From Rhodospirillales bacterium (GTDB taxonomy: Bacteria; Pseudomonadota; Alphaproteobacteria; SP197): 64,000 bases of DNA. Position 1 is the stretch's first letter, and each line of letters starts with the position of its first letter. Made by a program: the position numbers and the translations under genes. Location of the stretch: assembly GCA_014323865.1 (NCBI GenBank), contig JACONG010000006.1, positions 1 through 64,000 of the forward strand, given 5' to 3'. Under the pieces are notes generated by a model. The model did no database searches. It was not told where the DNA came from and worked only from the letters and a program-made list of their open reading frames with translations. This document shows, piece after piece, positions 8,750 to 19,080 of the stretch.

Positions 8750-9089
8750 CGGGCTTGTCGTGCCGCGCAATCCGGCTGCCTTCGTCGTGCGATACGACAG
8801 TCTTTCCTGATGCTGGCGCGAGCCAGGGTAACGGGTCGCCGGAAATCGCACGATTTGATGCCCTGCGGAGCTCCGCTCGACGCTGCGGTTGACCGGGCCT
8901 TCGACAACACGCCGGTCCATCGGCTCTGGCTCGACGTACTCGTCGAGAACCCCCGTGCGAAGCGCGTTTACGAGTGCCATGGCTTTACGCAGGAGGACGT
9001 GTTTCGCCAGTCTTTCGTTCTGCCTGGTGGTGGCCGCACCGATTGCGCTGTGCTTTCGCCCGGAGCGGGAAGCGAGCGAGCAGCGCTAG
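8750..9089 (+). pseudogene. GNAT acetyltransferase (RimJ/RimL type) remnant
   Basis: Reading across frames gives AAFVVRYDSLS, then VHRLWLDVLVENPRAKRVYE followed by CHGFTQEDVFRQSF, and a third piece ending RPEREASEQR and a stop at 9089. In order these match acetyl-CoA-binding and C-terminal parts of RimL-like N-acetyltransferases. At least two frameshifts and loss of the N-terminus make it nonfunctional. It converges on, and overlaps by 4 nt, the GcvT-like gene. Confidence 0.55.
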
Positions 9090-10248
9090 ACGTTGGCGAC
9101 GGTAAGCCCGCGCGGGATCTTCTTTTCGCTGTCGTAGAAGGGCAGGGCGACGATTTTGCCCTCGTGTTCGCTGCCGTCGGCCAAGGTTACCGTGACCTGC
9201 CGGCCGATCCAGTCGTCGGCTTTCTCGAAGCAGACAAAGGCAATGCCGCAGTCCAGATAGGGTGACCAGGCACCGGATGTCGTGCGTCCGACGGCTTCAC
9301 CTTGCCAACCGATCCTTGTGTCGGCCAGGGGTGCTGCGGTCGGGCAGGTCACGCCGAAGAAACGGCATCCCTTGTCGGCTTGCACCAGGGCAGCCTTGCC
9401 GATGAAATCCGTCTCCTTGTCGAGCGTGACGAAATGCCCGAGGCCGGCATCGAACGGCGTCATCGCCGCATCCATGTCGGTGCCGTTGTCCATGATCGCC
9501 GCTTCGATGCGGCGGATGCCCATGGATTCAAGGCTGGCGTGGATCAGGCCATGCGTTTCGCCCTTGGCCAGGATGTGCCGGAACATGGCGCGGCCGTCCA
9601 TGGCTTCGGGCGCAAGCGGATAGAGCTCGAAACCCATCTCGCCGGTCCAGCCGGTGCGCGAGGCCAGGAACGGATGGCCGTCGATTGCGACCTCGTGGAC
9701 CGAGAAGTACCTGAACGGATCTGGCGCGCCGCCATCGAGCAGGTCCGGCAGCATATCGAGTGAGCGCGGCCCCTGGATCTGCAGCACCCAGGAATCGGGA
9801 TCGCTGATCCGGACGTCCATGCCGAGCGCGTGGGCCTCAAGCCAGGGCAGGAACTCACCGTCGGCCAGGACATACCAGAAGCGGTTCTCGCCCGCTTCAT
9901 CAGCACGCCGTCCATCAGAATGCCGCCGTGCTGGTTGCAGCTGATGGCATAAATCGCACGCCCCTCGTGCAGCTTCGAGATGTCGCGACAGAACACCTTG
10001 TCAAGCAGGGCACAGGCGTCCGGCCCGGAGATCTCGATCGGATGCTCGGGCACGTCATAGAGCGCAGTCTGTCGGCGCAGGTGCCAGTAGTCGCTGATCG
10101 GGTCGTCACCGAGCCCCAGCGCGTAGAAGCGGCGGCCCAGAAGGGCCTTGTCCGTGAGGTATGCCGGCATCCAGGGCGACATGTTGAAACGTTTCGCGCT
10201 GATGCGCACGGTGGCGTGCGCGCTGGCATAGTTCGAGGTGTTGCTCAT
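9086..10248 (-). pseudogene. GcvT-like aminomethyltransferase, one frameshift
   Basis: A full-length (about 387-residue) aminomethyltransferase/GcvT-family protein split by one frameshift near 9890. Upstream frame: WHLRRQTALYDVPEHPIEIS, DACALLDKVFCRDI, CNQHGGILMDGVLMKR. After a 1-nt shift the other frame continues GENRFWYVLADGEFLPWLEA, then VLQIQGPRS and SRTGWTGEMGFELYP, with an intact C-terminus. Family members bind tetrahydrofolate and demethylate glycine, dimethylglycine or dimethylsulfoniopropionate. Everything except the single shift looks intact, so either a very recent mutation or a sequencing error is plausible. The substrate cannot be assigned. Confidence 0.75.
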
Positions 10249-10307
10249 GGCGGCGTTCCCATTGTCGGCGGGACCATCGTTGCTGGCCGCACCCTTGTCC
10301 AGCCTGC

Positions 10308-10778
10308 TCAGATCCGGTCGACCATGCGTGCCATCACCAGGCAGGGATTCCGGGGGTCGTAGAGGTCGGGAATCTCGGCTGCCGGTGCAAAGCCCATAGC
10401 CGTGTAGAACTGGCGCGTTCCCGCATGGAACGGATCGTCGGATGCATCGCTCAGGGTTTTCACGGTCAGCAGCCTGACGTTCTGTTGTCGACAGCGATCA
10501 ATGGTCGCCGCGATCAGCGCACGGCCAGCACCGCTTCCGTGGTGATCGGGCAGCACGCCGATCGCGTGGATATTGATGGTGCCGGGCGTGACGATCTCCA
10601 GGCTGGTGAAGCCGATGGACTTGTCGTCACGGCGGGCCGCCAGCATCGGCAGACGATCGGCCGCGTCGATATCGTCCTGTGTCGCCTCTTCAATGCCGAA
10701 CCAGTCAGACAGGGCGCGCAGGACCATGTCGGCCAGCGCGGCCTTGTCTGTGTGGCGTTCCTCGACGGTGATCGTCAT
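10308..10778 (-). CDS. GNAT family N-acetyltransferase
   Basis: 156 residues. The acetyl-CoA-binding motif is INIHAIGVLPDHHGSGAGRAL (residues about 69-88, R/Q-x-x-G-x-G/A form SGAGRA), followed by LLTVKTLSD and a C-terminal FYTAMGFAPAAEIPDLYD typical of GNAT beta-strands 6-7. The substrate is unknown. It sits 60 nt upstream of, and in line with, the GcvT-like gene. Confidence 0.8.
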   Translation of the reverse strand: MTITVEERHTDKAALADMVLRALSDWFGIEEATQDDIDAADRLPMLAARRDDKSIGFTSLEIVTPGTINIHAIGVLPDHHGSGAGRALIAATIDRCRQQNVRLLTVKTLSDASDDPFHAGTRQFYTAMGFAPAAEIPDLYDPRNPCLVMARMVDRI

Positions 10779-10825
10779 GATCTGCCACAGGTGGGAACGA
10801 TGGACACCATGGATTTCGAGAACCC

Positions 10826-11289
10826 GCGGTTCTGAAAAAGTCTTCTTCGACGTTCATAACATGCTGCCGCAGGAAGGGCCGGGCAATGCCGCCTCGACCG
10901 CGCGGGCGCTTGAGCTTGCCGGGCCGCTGCCCGATGCGCCGCGTGTGCTCAATCCCGGCTGCGGTCCCGGACCGCCATCGACCTCCAGGCTCCGTTTGTC
11001 GAAGAGGGCACTGCCGAGATGGGCACGGGCGATCGCGTGACGGTCCAGGAGGGCGACATGGGCGAGCGTGCGGCTGCACCCTGTTGGGCGACTTTGTTCT
11101 GCCGCGCGAGGCCTTGTGGGACGAGTGCTACCTGCTGATCGTCGCTCGTATCGAGGTAATCGCGCCCAAACTGCACCGGGGATGTGGAGGCTGAAGAGAT
11201 GCTCGCCTGGCACTGCAAGGAGGGCGAGCGCGATCTATCGCGAGCATGGCGATTGCGGCGGCTACCTCTTCATGGTGCTTGCGGTGTGA
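10826..11289 (+). pseudogene. class I SAM-dependent methyltransferase remnant
   Basis: Four collinear pieces in different frames: LPQEGPGNAASTARALELAG then APRVLNPGCGPG (SAM motif I); TAIDLQAPFVEEGTAE with DRVTVQEGDMG; GDFVLPREALWDECYLLIVA; and IYREHGDCGGYLFMVLAV with a stop at 11289. In this order they match a family of about 250-residue methyltransferases (PR-GPG...VLDLGCG...FVLPE-AWWD-YY...YRRYSDYYGYVF). The central part is deleted and at least three frameshifts occur. Confidence 0.6.
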
Positions 11290-11314
11290 CACCGGCGCAG
11301 GCAAAACCACAGCC

Positions 11315-11617
11315 ATGTTCTCATTTCAGAAACTTGCGATTTTTGCGATCATCCTCGCGGTGCTCTGGCTCGGCTTCCGGTTCGTCGGCAATCTCGAGAA
11401 AAAGCGCAAGGCTGAGGAACGGCTGACGCGACCGAGCTGGCGAGAGCGCTTCAGCCGAGGCGGTCGCAAGCCCGGTGTCGAGAAGGCGCGCGCGGGCGCG
11501 CGCGAGCCGGTCGGCGATGTCGACATGATCGCCTGTCGCGTTTGCGGCGACTATGTTGCAGCCGCCGGGGCGAAGGCTTGTGGACGCACTGACTGTCCGT
11601 ACCCCCGGTCGTCTTGA
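11315..11617 (+). CDS. small membrane-anchored protein with CxxC motifs, upstream of glyQ
   Basis: 100 residues. One transmembrane helix (residues about 6-24, LAIFAIILAVLWLGFRFV) is followed by a basic linker and a C-terminal zinc-ribbon-like CRVCGDYVAAAGAKACGRTD ending in a CPYP motif. Such proteins are commonly found just before glyQ in alphaproteobacteria, but their function is unknown. The start at 11315 gives the membrane anchor at the N-terminus. Predicted topology: short N-tail outside, Cys-rich domain in the cytoplasm. Confidence 0.72.
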   Translation: MFSFQKLAIFAIILAVLWLGFRFVGNLEKKRKAEERLTRPSWRERFSRGGRKPGVEKARAGAREPVGDVDMIACRVCGDYVAAAGAKACGRTDCPYPRSS

Positions 11618-11681
11618 CCCGCGCGAGAGCGCCTCATAGGTTCCGCCCGCCGGCTCGCCGGCCTTCCGTTTCAGGAGTCGC

Positions 11682-12578
<897 letters not shown>

Positions 12579-12581
12579 GCG

Positions 12582-14648
12582 ATGGCCGAGTTCCTGCTTG
12601 AAGTAATGTCTGAAGAAATCCCTGCAAGAATGCAGTGCAACGGTGTTAAAGCTCTGCATGAGAACCTTCAGAGAATTCTTGACAAGGAGCGTGTTCGTGC
12701 TGAAGAAACAGAAGTTCATGTAACACCGCGGCGGCTGGTCGTGGTGCTGCAGGGGCTGCCGGAACGTCAGCCCGATCTCCATGATGAACGCAAGGGCCCC
12801 AGGGTCGGTGCGCCGGACAAGGCGGTCGAAGGTTTCGCCCGTTCGGCCGGCGTCGCCGTGTCGGATCTCGAGGAGCGCGAGACCGACAAGAGGGCCATCT
12901 GGTTTGCGCGGATCCACCGTCCCGGACGTGCCATCGCCGAGCTTCTGGCCGAAGCCGTGCCGCAGGCCATGGCCGACCTGACCTGGCCGAAGTCCATGCG
13001 CTGGGGTGACCATAGCGCCCGCTGGGTACGGCCGATCTCCTCGATCGTGGCGCTGCTCGACGGTGCGGCCGTGCCGTTCGCCTTCGGTCCCGTCAGCTCA
13101 GGCCAGACGACACGGGGCCACAGATTCCTGGCACCCGATCCATTCGAGGTCACCGGCTTTGCGGACTATCGCGATCGCCTGCGCGCCGCTCATGTCATCA
13201 TCGACCACGCTGAGCGCCGGGCGATTGTTGCAGAGGGCGCTGCCAAACTCGCCGAAGCCGAGGGGCTCACGGTGGAAGACAGCCCCGGCCTGCTGGACGA
13301 GGTCGCAGGGCTTGTCGAATGGCCGGTGCCTGTTGTCGGCGGTTTCGATCCCGCCTTCATGGAAATGCCGCAGGAGGTGCTGGTCACCGAGATGACCCGG
13401 CACCAGCGTTGTTTCCCGCTGCGCGATGCTGCAGGCGCACTGGCGCCCCGCTTCGTCTTTACCGCCAACATGGAAGGCGGCGATGGCGGCCGGATCGTCA
13501 CGGCCGGCAACGAGCGGGTGCTCGCCGCCCGGCTGTCGGACGGCCGCCACTTCTGGGATCAGGACCGCAAGCGGACGCTCGAGAGCCGCGTGCCGGACCT
13601 CGCCAACATCGTGTTCCACACGAAGCTGGGAACCGTCGCCGAGCGGGTTGTGCGCATGGAAATGCTGTCCGAGGCCCTGGCCGATTCGGTTCCCGGTTGC
13701 GATGCCGCCCTGGCCCGCCGCGCCGCCCATCTCGCCAAGGCTGATCTGCCGAGCGAGATGGTGGGAGAATTCCCGGAGTTGCAGGGCGTCATGGGCGCCT
13801 GCTATGCCCGCTACGACGGCGAGGACGAGGCCGTTGCCGCAGCTGTTTCCGAGCACTACAGCCCCCAGGGCCCGTCCGATGCTTGCCCCACAGCACCGGT
13901 CAGCATCGTTGTGGCGCTGGCCGAGAAGCTCGACACGCTTGTCGGTTTCTTTGCGATCGATGAAAAACCGACGGGTTCGCGCGATCCCTTTGCCTTACGC
14001 CGTGCAGCATTGGGTGTGATCCGGCTGATCCTCGAAAACCGCCTGCGGATGCCGCTTCTGGGCGCTTTTGCCACCGCACGCGAAGCCTATGGCGAATGGG
14101 ACGGCGCCGCCGAGACCGTCGGCGACGATCTCCTCGCCTTCTTCGCCGACCGCCTGAAGGTGCATCTGCGTGACGAGGGCGTCGGGCATGATCTGATCGA
14201 TGCGGTGTTCGCCCAGGGTGCCGATGACGATCTGGTTCGTCTGATGGCGCGGGTTCACGCGTTGCAGGCGTTTCTGGCGACCGAGGACGGTGCGAACCTG
14301 CTCAGTGCCTACAAGCGTGCAGCCAACATCGTGAGCATTGAAGAAAGGAAGGACAATCGGGCCTTCGATGGTGCGGTCCACGACGGTAAGCTTGCGCAGG
14401 ACGAGGAGCGCGCCGTCGTGGTGGCCCTTGCGACGGCTGACGCGGCTTCTGGACCTGCGTTGTCAGAGGAACGGTTCGAGGATGCCATGACCGCGCTTGC
14501 CGCGCTGCGTCGGCCGGTCGACGCCTTCTTCGATCATGTCACGGTCAACGCGGAGGATGTTGCTCTGCGTGAGAACCGTTTGAACCTGCTGTCGGCGATC
14601 CGTGCAACCATGGACCGCGTCGCCGACTTCTCGAAGATCGAGGGTTAA
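12582..14648 (+). CDS. glyS: glycine-tRNA ligase beta subunit
   Basis: 688-residue beta subunit providing tRNA recognition. MAEFLLEVMSEEIPARMQ and TPRRLVVVL at the N-terminus, TWPKSMRWG near residue 129, and the HD-like and anticodon-binding C-terminal region are present. The first about 48 codons after codon 5 are oddly AT-rich (13 of 43 codons from 12597 to 12725 end in G or C), unlike the rest of the gene, although the protein sequence there is normal for the family. ppdK starts 2 nt after the stop. Confidence 0.96.
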   Translation: MAEFLLEVMSEEIPARMQCNGVKALHENLQRILDKERVRAEETEVHVTPRRLVVVLQGLPERQPDLHDERKGPRVGAPDKAVEGFARSAGVAVSDLEERETDKRAIWFARIHRPGRAIAELLAEAVPQAMADLTWPKSMRWGDHSARWVRPISSIVALLDGAAVPFAFGPVSSGQTTRGHRFLAPDPFEVTGFADYRDRLRAAHVIIDHAERRAIVAEGAAKLAEAEGLTVEDSPGLLDEVAGLVEWPVPVVGGFDPAFMEMPQEVLVTEMTRHQRCFPLRDAAGALAPRFVFTANMEGGDGGRIVTAGNERVLAARLSDGRHFWDQDRKRTLESRVPDLANIVFHTKLGTVAERVVRMEMLSEALADSVPGCDAALARRAAHLAKADLPSEMVGEFPELQGVMGACYARYDGEDEAVAAAVSEHYSPQGPSDACPTAPVSIVVALAEKLDTLVGFFAIDEKPTGSRDPFALRRAALGVIRLILENRLRMPLLGAFATAREAYGEWDGAAETVGDDLLAFFADRLKVHLRDEGVGHDLIDAVFAQGADDDLVRLMARVHALQAFLATEDGANLLSAYKRAANIVSIEERKDNRAFDGAVHDGKLAQDEERAVVVALATADAASGPALSEERFEDAMTALAALRRPVDAFFDHVTVNAEDVALRENRLNLLSAIRATMDRVADFSKIEG

Positions 14649-14650
14649 GC

Positions 14651-17299
14651 ATGACGCAATGGGTTTACGCCTTCGGGGGTGGGGCGTCGGAGGGCGATGC
14701 CTCGATGAAAGCCTTGCTGGGCGGCAAGGGTGCCAATCTTGCCGAGATGGCGAGCCTGGGCCTGCCGGTTCCCCCAGGCTACACGATCACGACCGAAGCA
14801 TGCATGGCGTTCTACGAGTCCGGCAAGGCCTTCCCCGATGGCGTGGAAACGCAGGCCGCGGACGCGCTGAAGGCCGTCGAGGAGACCGTCGGCCGACGAT
14901 TTGGCGATGCGGCGGACCCGCTTCTTGTCTCGGTGCGCTCCGGCGCGCCGGTCTCGATGCCGGGCATGATGGACACCGTGCTCAATCTGGGCCTCAACGA
15001 CGAAACCGTCGCCGGCCTCGCGACCTCCAGCGGTGATGCGCGGTTCGCCTGGGACAGCTACCGCCGTTTCATCCAGATGTATTCCGACGTGGTGTTGGGC
15101 CTCGACCATGGTGACTTCGAGGACATCCTTGACGACGTGAAGGACGAGGAGGGTGTGTTCGAGGATGCCAGGCTGACCCCCGAGGCGCTCAAGACCGTGG
15201 TTTCGCGCTACCGCGCGTACGTTGCCGACCGGCTCGGCCACCCGTTCCCGCAGGACCCCAATAAGCAGCTCTGGGGCGCGATCCGGGCGGTGTTTGCCTC
15301 CTGGCACAACCAGCGCGCCATCGACTACCGCACGATCCACGACATCCCCGATGATCTCGGAACAGCCGTCAACGTTCAGGCGATGGTCTTCGGCAATATG
15401 GGCACCGACTGCGCCACAGGCGTTGCCTTCACGCGAAATCCCGATAACGGTGCCAACGAGAGCTTCGGAGAGTTTCTGGTGAACGCCCAGGGCGAGGACG
15501 TGGTGGCCGGTATCAGGACGCCGCATCGCATCGCTTCGACCGGCGACGGCTCGTCGATGGAAGAGGTCATGCCCAAGGCGTTTGCCGAGCTGATGGCGAT
15601 CAACGCCAAGCTCGAAAGCCACTATCGCGACATGCAGGACGTCGAGTTCACGATCGAGAAGGATCGGCTCTTCATGCTGCAGACGCGTTCGGGCAAGCGT
15701 GGCATCCAGGCGGCGCTGAAGATCGCCGTGGACATGGCCGACGAGGGCCTGATCACGCGCGAGGAAGCGGTCTGCCGGATCGATCCCAAGGACCTCGACC
15801 GCCTGCTGCATCCGGTGCCCGACCCCAAGGCACCGCGCAAGGTCATCGCGCGCGGCTTGCCGGGTTCGCCGGGTGCCGCTTCGGGCATGGCGGTGTTCCA
15901 TGCCGATGATGCCCAGGCGATGAGTGCCGAGGGCAGGGCCGTGATCCTGGTGCGGCCCGAGACCAGCCCCGAGGATATCCACGGCATGCATGCCGCTCGC
16001 GGCATTCTGACCAAGCATGGCGGCCAGACCAGCCATGCCGCGCTCGTCGCGCGCGGCATGGGTCGCCCATGTGTGACGGGTGCGGGTTCGATCCGCGTCG
16101 ACACGGAAGCCGGAACCTTCGGCATCGGCGACATCAGCGTGAAGCGCGGCGATGTCATCACCATCGACGGCTCCACCGGCGAGGTGATCCTGGGCGAGAT
16201 TCCGACCATTGAGCCGGAGCTCTCCGGCGAGTTCGCGACGATCATGAAATGGGCCGATACCGTGCGTGAACTCAAGGTGCGAGCCAACGCCGAGACGCCG
16301 GAGGACGCTGCCAAGGCGCGCGAATTCGGTGCCGAGGGCATCGGACTCTGCCGTACCGAGCACATGTTCTTCGAGGACGAGCGCATCATCGCCATGCGCG
16401 AGATGATCATGGCTGAGGACGAGTCCGGCCGTAAGGCACCGCTCGACCGCATCCTGCCGATGCAGCGCGACGACTTCGTCGCCCTGTTCCGCATCATGGC
16501 GGGCTTGCCGATCACGATCCGTCTGCTCGATCCGCCGTTGCACGAGTTCGTGCCCGTCAGCAACCACGAGCTGGAAGAGCTGGCAAGCCATATGGGAGCC
16601 GATGTCGAGCATGTCCGCATCCGTGCAGGATCGCTGAAGGAACTGAACCCGATGCTCGGTCATCGCGGCTGCCGCCTGGGCATCTCACACCCTGAGATCT
16701 ATGCCATGCAGGCGCGGGCGATTCTGGAGGCGGCGGTCGAGGCGGAGACATCCGAGGGTGCGCCGGTCCTGCTGGAAATCATGGTGCCGCTGGTCGCAAC
16801 GAAGCGGGAGCTCGACATCATCCGCAGTCGTATCGAAGCCATTGCGCAGCAGGTGCGCGAGGAGACCGGTGGCGACCCGCAATACCAGATCGGCACGATG
16901 ATCGAGCTGCCGCGCGCCGCCCTGCGCGCCGCGGAGATCGCCGAAAGCGCGGAATTCTTCAGCTTCGGCACCAACGATCTGACCCAGACAACCTTTGGCA
17001 TCAGCCGGGACGATTCCGGCCGCTTCCTGGAGCGTTATCAGGCCGAAGGCGTGTTCGAGGTCGATCCCTTCGTCAGTCTCGACACCGAAGGCGTGGGCGA
17101 GCTGGTCGCCATGGCGTCCGAACGGGGCCGAACCACGCGTGCCGATATCAAGCTCGGTATCTGTGGCGAGCACGGCGGCGATCCTGCCTCGATCACGTTC
17201 TGCCAGCAGACCGGCCTCGACTACGTCTCGTGCTCGCCATACCGCGTGCCGATTGCGCGTCTCGCGGCGGCCCAGGCAGCGATTCGCCAGAAAGGATGA
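14651..17299 (+). CDS. ppdK: pyruvate, phosphate dikinase
   Basis: 882 residues. An ATP-grasp N-terminal domain (LLGGKGANLAEMASLGLPVP) is followed by the phospho-histidine swivel domain (GILTKHGGQTSHAALVARGM, catalytic His in QTSHAA) and a PEP/pyruvate TIM barrel ending in GICGEHGGDP with the catalytic Cys. It interconverts pyruvate and PEP with ATP and phosphate. Location directly after glyQS is typical for alphaproteobacteria. Here it could feed PEP into the serine cycle. Confidence 0.96.
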   Translation: MTQWVYAFGGGASEGDASMKALLGGKGANLAEMASLGLPVPPGYTITTEACMAFYESGKAFPDGVETQAADALKAVEETVGRRFGDAADPLLVSVRSGAPVSMPGMMDTVLNLGLNDETVAGLATSSGDARFAWDSYRRFIQMYSDVVLGLDHGDFEDILDDVKDEEGVFEDARLTPEALKTVVSRYRAYVADRLGHPFPQDPNKQLWGAIRAVFASWHNQRAIDYRTIHDIPDDLGTAVNVQAMVFGNMGTDCATGVAFTRNPDNGANESFGEFLVNAQGEDVVAGIRTPHRIASTGDGSSMEEVMPKAFAELMAINAKLESHYRDMQDVEFTIEKDRLFMLQTRSGKRGIQAALKIAVDMADEGLITREEAVCRIDPKDLDRLLHPVPDPKAPRKVIARGLPGSPGAASGMAVFHADDAQAMSAEGRAVILVRPETSPEDIHGMHAARGILTKHGGQTSHAALVARGMGRPCVTGAGSIRVDTEAGTFGIGDISVKRGDVITIDGSTGEVILGEIPTIEPELSGEFATIMKWADTVRELKVRANAETPEDAAKAREFGAEGIGLCRTEHMFFEDERIIAMREMIMAEDESGRKAPLDRILPMQRDDFVALFRIMAGLPITIRLLDPPLHEFVPVSNHELEELASHMGADVEHVRIRAGSLKELNPMLGHRGCRLGISHPEIYAMQARAILEAAVEAETSEGAPVLLEIMVPLVATKRELDIIRSRIEAIAQQVREETGGDPQYQIGTMIELPRAALRAAEIAESAEFFSFGTNDLTQTTFGISRDDSGRFLERYQAEGVFEVDPFVSLDTEGVGELVAMASERGRTTRADIKLGICGEHGGDPASITFCQQTGLDYVSCSPYRVPIARLAAAQAAIRQKG

Positions 17300-17303
17300 T
17301 CCG

Positions 17304-18014
17304 GTGCGGTTTCAGGCCATCAGCTTCGATTGCTACGGCACGCTGATCGACTGGGACACCGGTATCGGATTGTGGTTGGAGAACTGGGCATCGTTGAAGG
17401 GCATTGCCGTCCAGACGCATGAGCTGCTTGAGGATTTCGCGCGTCATCAGCGGGCCGAGCAGACCAGGCAGCCATTCCAGTCCTACCGCATGGTTCTGGG
17501 CAACGCATTTCGCAACCTCGGGGCGCAGACCGGTGTCGAAACGACGGATGGCGAGGCTGACGAGTTCGCTGCCACCGCCGGGACCTGGCCGCCGTTCGAG
17601 GATACGGTCGCCGCGCTGAGGGAGCTCAAGCGGCAGGGCCGTGTGCTCGCCGTTATCAGCAATGTCGACAACGACCTTTTCACCGAAACCCGCGAATTGC
17701 TGGGCGAACCCTTCGATATCGCCATCACGGCCGAGGATGTGCAGGGCTACAAGCCGGAGCCGCCCCATTTCAACGCCCTGCGTGCAGCGATCACGGATCG
17801 CGGCATCGCCGAGGAGGCGCTGCTTCACACCGCCCGCAGCCGGTTTCACGACATCGCGACGGCCAATGCGCTCGGCTGGTCCAACTGCTTGGTCGACCGC
17901 CGCCATGACAAGCCGGGTCGCGGCGTCGGCCTGCCGTCCGATGCCGTGCCGACGTGGACGGTGACCAGCATGGCAGGCTTCATCAATCTGCTGACGGAGA
18001 TTGATCCGGTCTGA
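17304..18014 (+). CDS. HAD-superfamily hydrolase, haloacid-dehalogenase type
   Basis: 236 residues with a GTG start four bases after the ppdK stop. Motif I is ISFDCYGTLIDWD (nucleophile Asp near residue 8), motif II VISNVDND, motif III lysine in YKPEPPHF, and a terminal acidic motif is suggested near ALGWSNCLVDR. The cap region resembles the 2-haloacid dehalogenase (type II) subgroup. Substrate unknown; a phosphatase role is also possible. Confidence 0.82.
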   Translation: MRFQAISFDCYGTLIDWDTGIGLWLENWASLKGIAVQTHELLEDFARHQRAEQTRQPFQSYRMVLGNAFRNLGAQTGVETTDGEADEFAATAGTWPPFEDTVAALRELKRQGRVLAVISNVDNDLFTETRELLGEPFDIAITAEDVQGYKPEPPHFNALRAAITDRGIAEEALLHTARSRFHDIATANALGWSNCLVDRRHDKPGRGVGLPSDAVPTWTVTSMAGFINLLTEIDPV

Positions 18015-18091
18015 TTTCTGACGTTAGGGCTGGCGCGCGGCCAGGATGCGGTAAAGCACCTTGCGGCGTGACCGGGCAAGACGACGGAGCC

Positions 18092-18982
18092 TCAGAACGA
18101 GACCCAGTCCGGTTTGACCGGTGTGACGCGCACGTCGCCAGCCATGACCTCCGCTGCGTCGCCGCCGACTTCCTCGAGGCGGTCGGTTCGGATCAGAGCG
18201 ATGCCGCGACCGTTGATGGCGCTGCGCAGCTCGCCGATTTCGGCAGTTCCGACGGTGATCGGCGTTCCGGCATCGGGCAGATCGTCATCGGCCTTCACCG
18301 CGAAGAGACGGCGGCGTACCGTACCGCGGTACTTGGTGCGCGCCGTCAGTTCCTGGCCTACGTAACAGCCCTTCTCGAAGTCGACGGCGTTCAGCTCCTC
18401 GAAGTTGCTCTCCAGGATGAACGACTTGTCGACGAGCACGTCGGCACCGGCCTCGGGCACGGCAAGCGCCATGCGATGGGTGTGGTAGTCGTCCAACGTG
18501 CCTTCCACGTGGTCAGCCAGAGGCTGCGTGTCGGCAGGGTGGAGGCAACGCACGCCGAGGGTGGCGAGCCGGGGATCAACCATGTAAACGACGGCATCGT
18601 TGCGCCAGGCGTTGCCGATGCGACTGTGAAGCTTCACGGCTTCGCTTGCGCCGTCTCCGATCAGGGCGGTCACCACAACGTCGTCAGATACGTCGGTGAT
18701 CTCGGCCCTGGCGCGCAACTTGTAGAAGCCCAGGCGCTTGGAAAGCTCTGCAGCGCGGTTGTGCGCGGTGTCGATCAGAAGTCCGCCCGTGCCGTCATCC
18801 GCCATGATGAAATCGAACAGAAACTTCCCCTGAGGCGTCAGCAGCGCCGAATAGATCGCGCGGGTCGGATCGACACGCTCGACGTTGTTGGTCACGATAC
18901 CCTGCAGAAAGCCCCTGGCCTCGGGGCCGGATACCCTGAGAACGGCGCGATCGGTGAGGGCGATACGCTTCAGGTCGGTCAT
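18092..18982 (-). CDS. ygfZ: tRNA-modifying/Fe-S repair protein YgfZ
   Basis: 296 residues, related to GcvT but with the YgfZ signature KGCYVGQELTAR (residues about 193-204). FLQGIVTNNVERV near the start and QGKFLFDFIM are also diagnostic. It helps maintain Fe-S enzymes in a folate-dependent manner. The ORF could start 28 codons earlier, but MTDLKRIALTDRAVLRVSG at 18982 fits the family. It is divergent from the glycan cluster. Confidence 0.9.
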   Translation of the reverse strand: MTDLKRIALTDRAVLRVSGPEARGFLQGIVTNNVERVDPTRAIYSALLTPQGKFLFDFIMADDGTGGLLIDTAHNRAAELSKRLGFYKLRARAEITDVSDDVVVTALIGDGASEAVKLHSRIGNAWRNDAVVYMVDPRLATLGVRCLHPADTQPLADHVEGTLDDYHTHRMALAVPEAGADVLVDKSFILESNFEELNAVDFEKGCYVGQELTARTKYRGTVRRRLFAVKADDDLPDAGTPITVGTAEIGELRSAINGRGIALIRTDRLEEVGGDAAEVMAGDVRVTPVKPDWVSF

Positions 18983-19080
18983 GAAGGCTCTCCGGTCGAT
19001 GTTTTGACAATGGTGCGACCACACCGCCGAGGCAAGGGTTACGCTTGGCGTTCCCTTCGGAGGCACCTATAAGATGCGCC

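Noticed and set aside
14645-16663. A 672-codon minus-strand frame opposite ppdK
   Set aside because: Antisense shadow of ppdK; no recognisable motif and His/Arg/Gly-rich composition.
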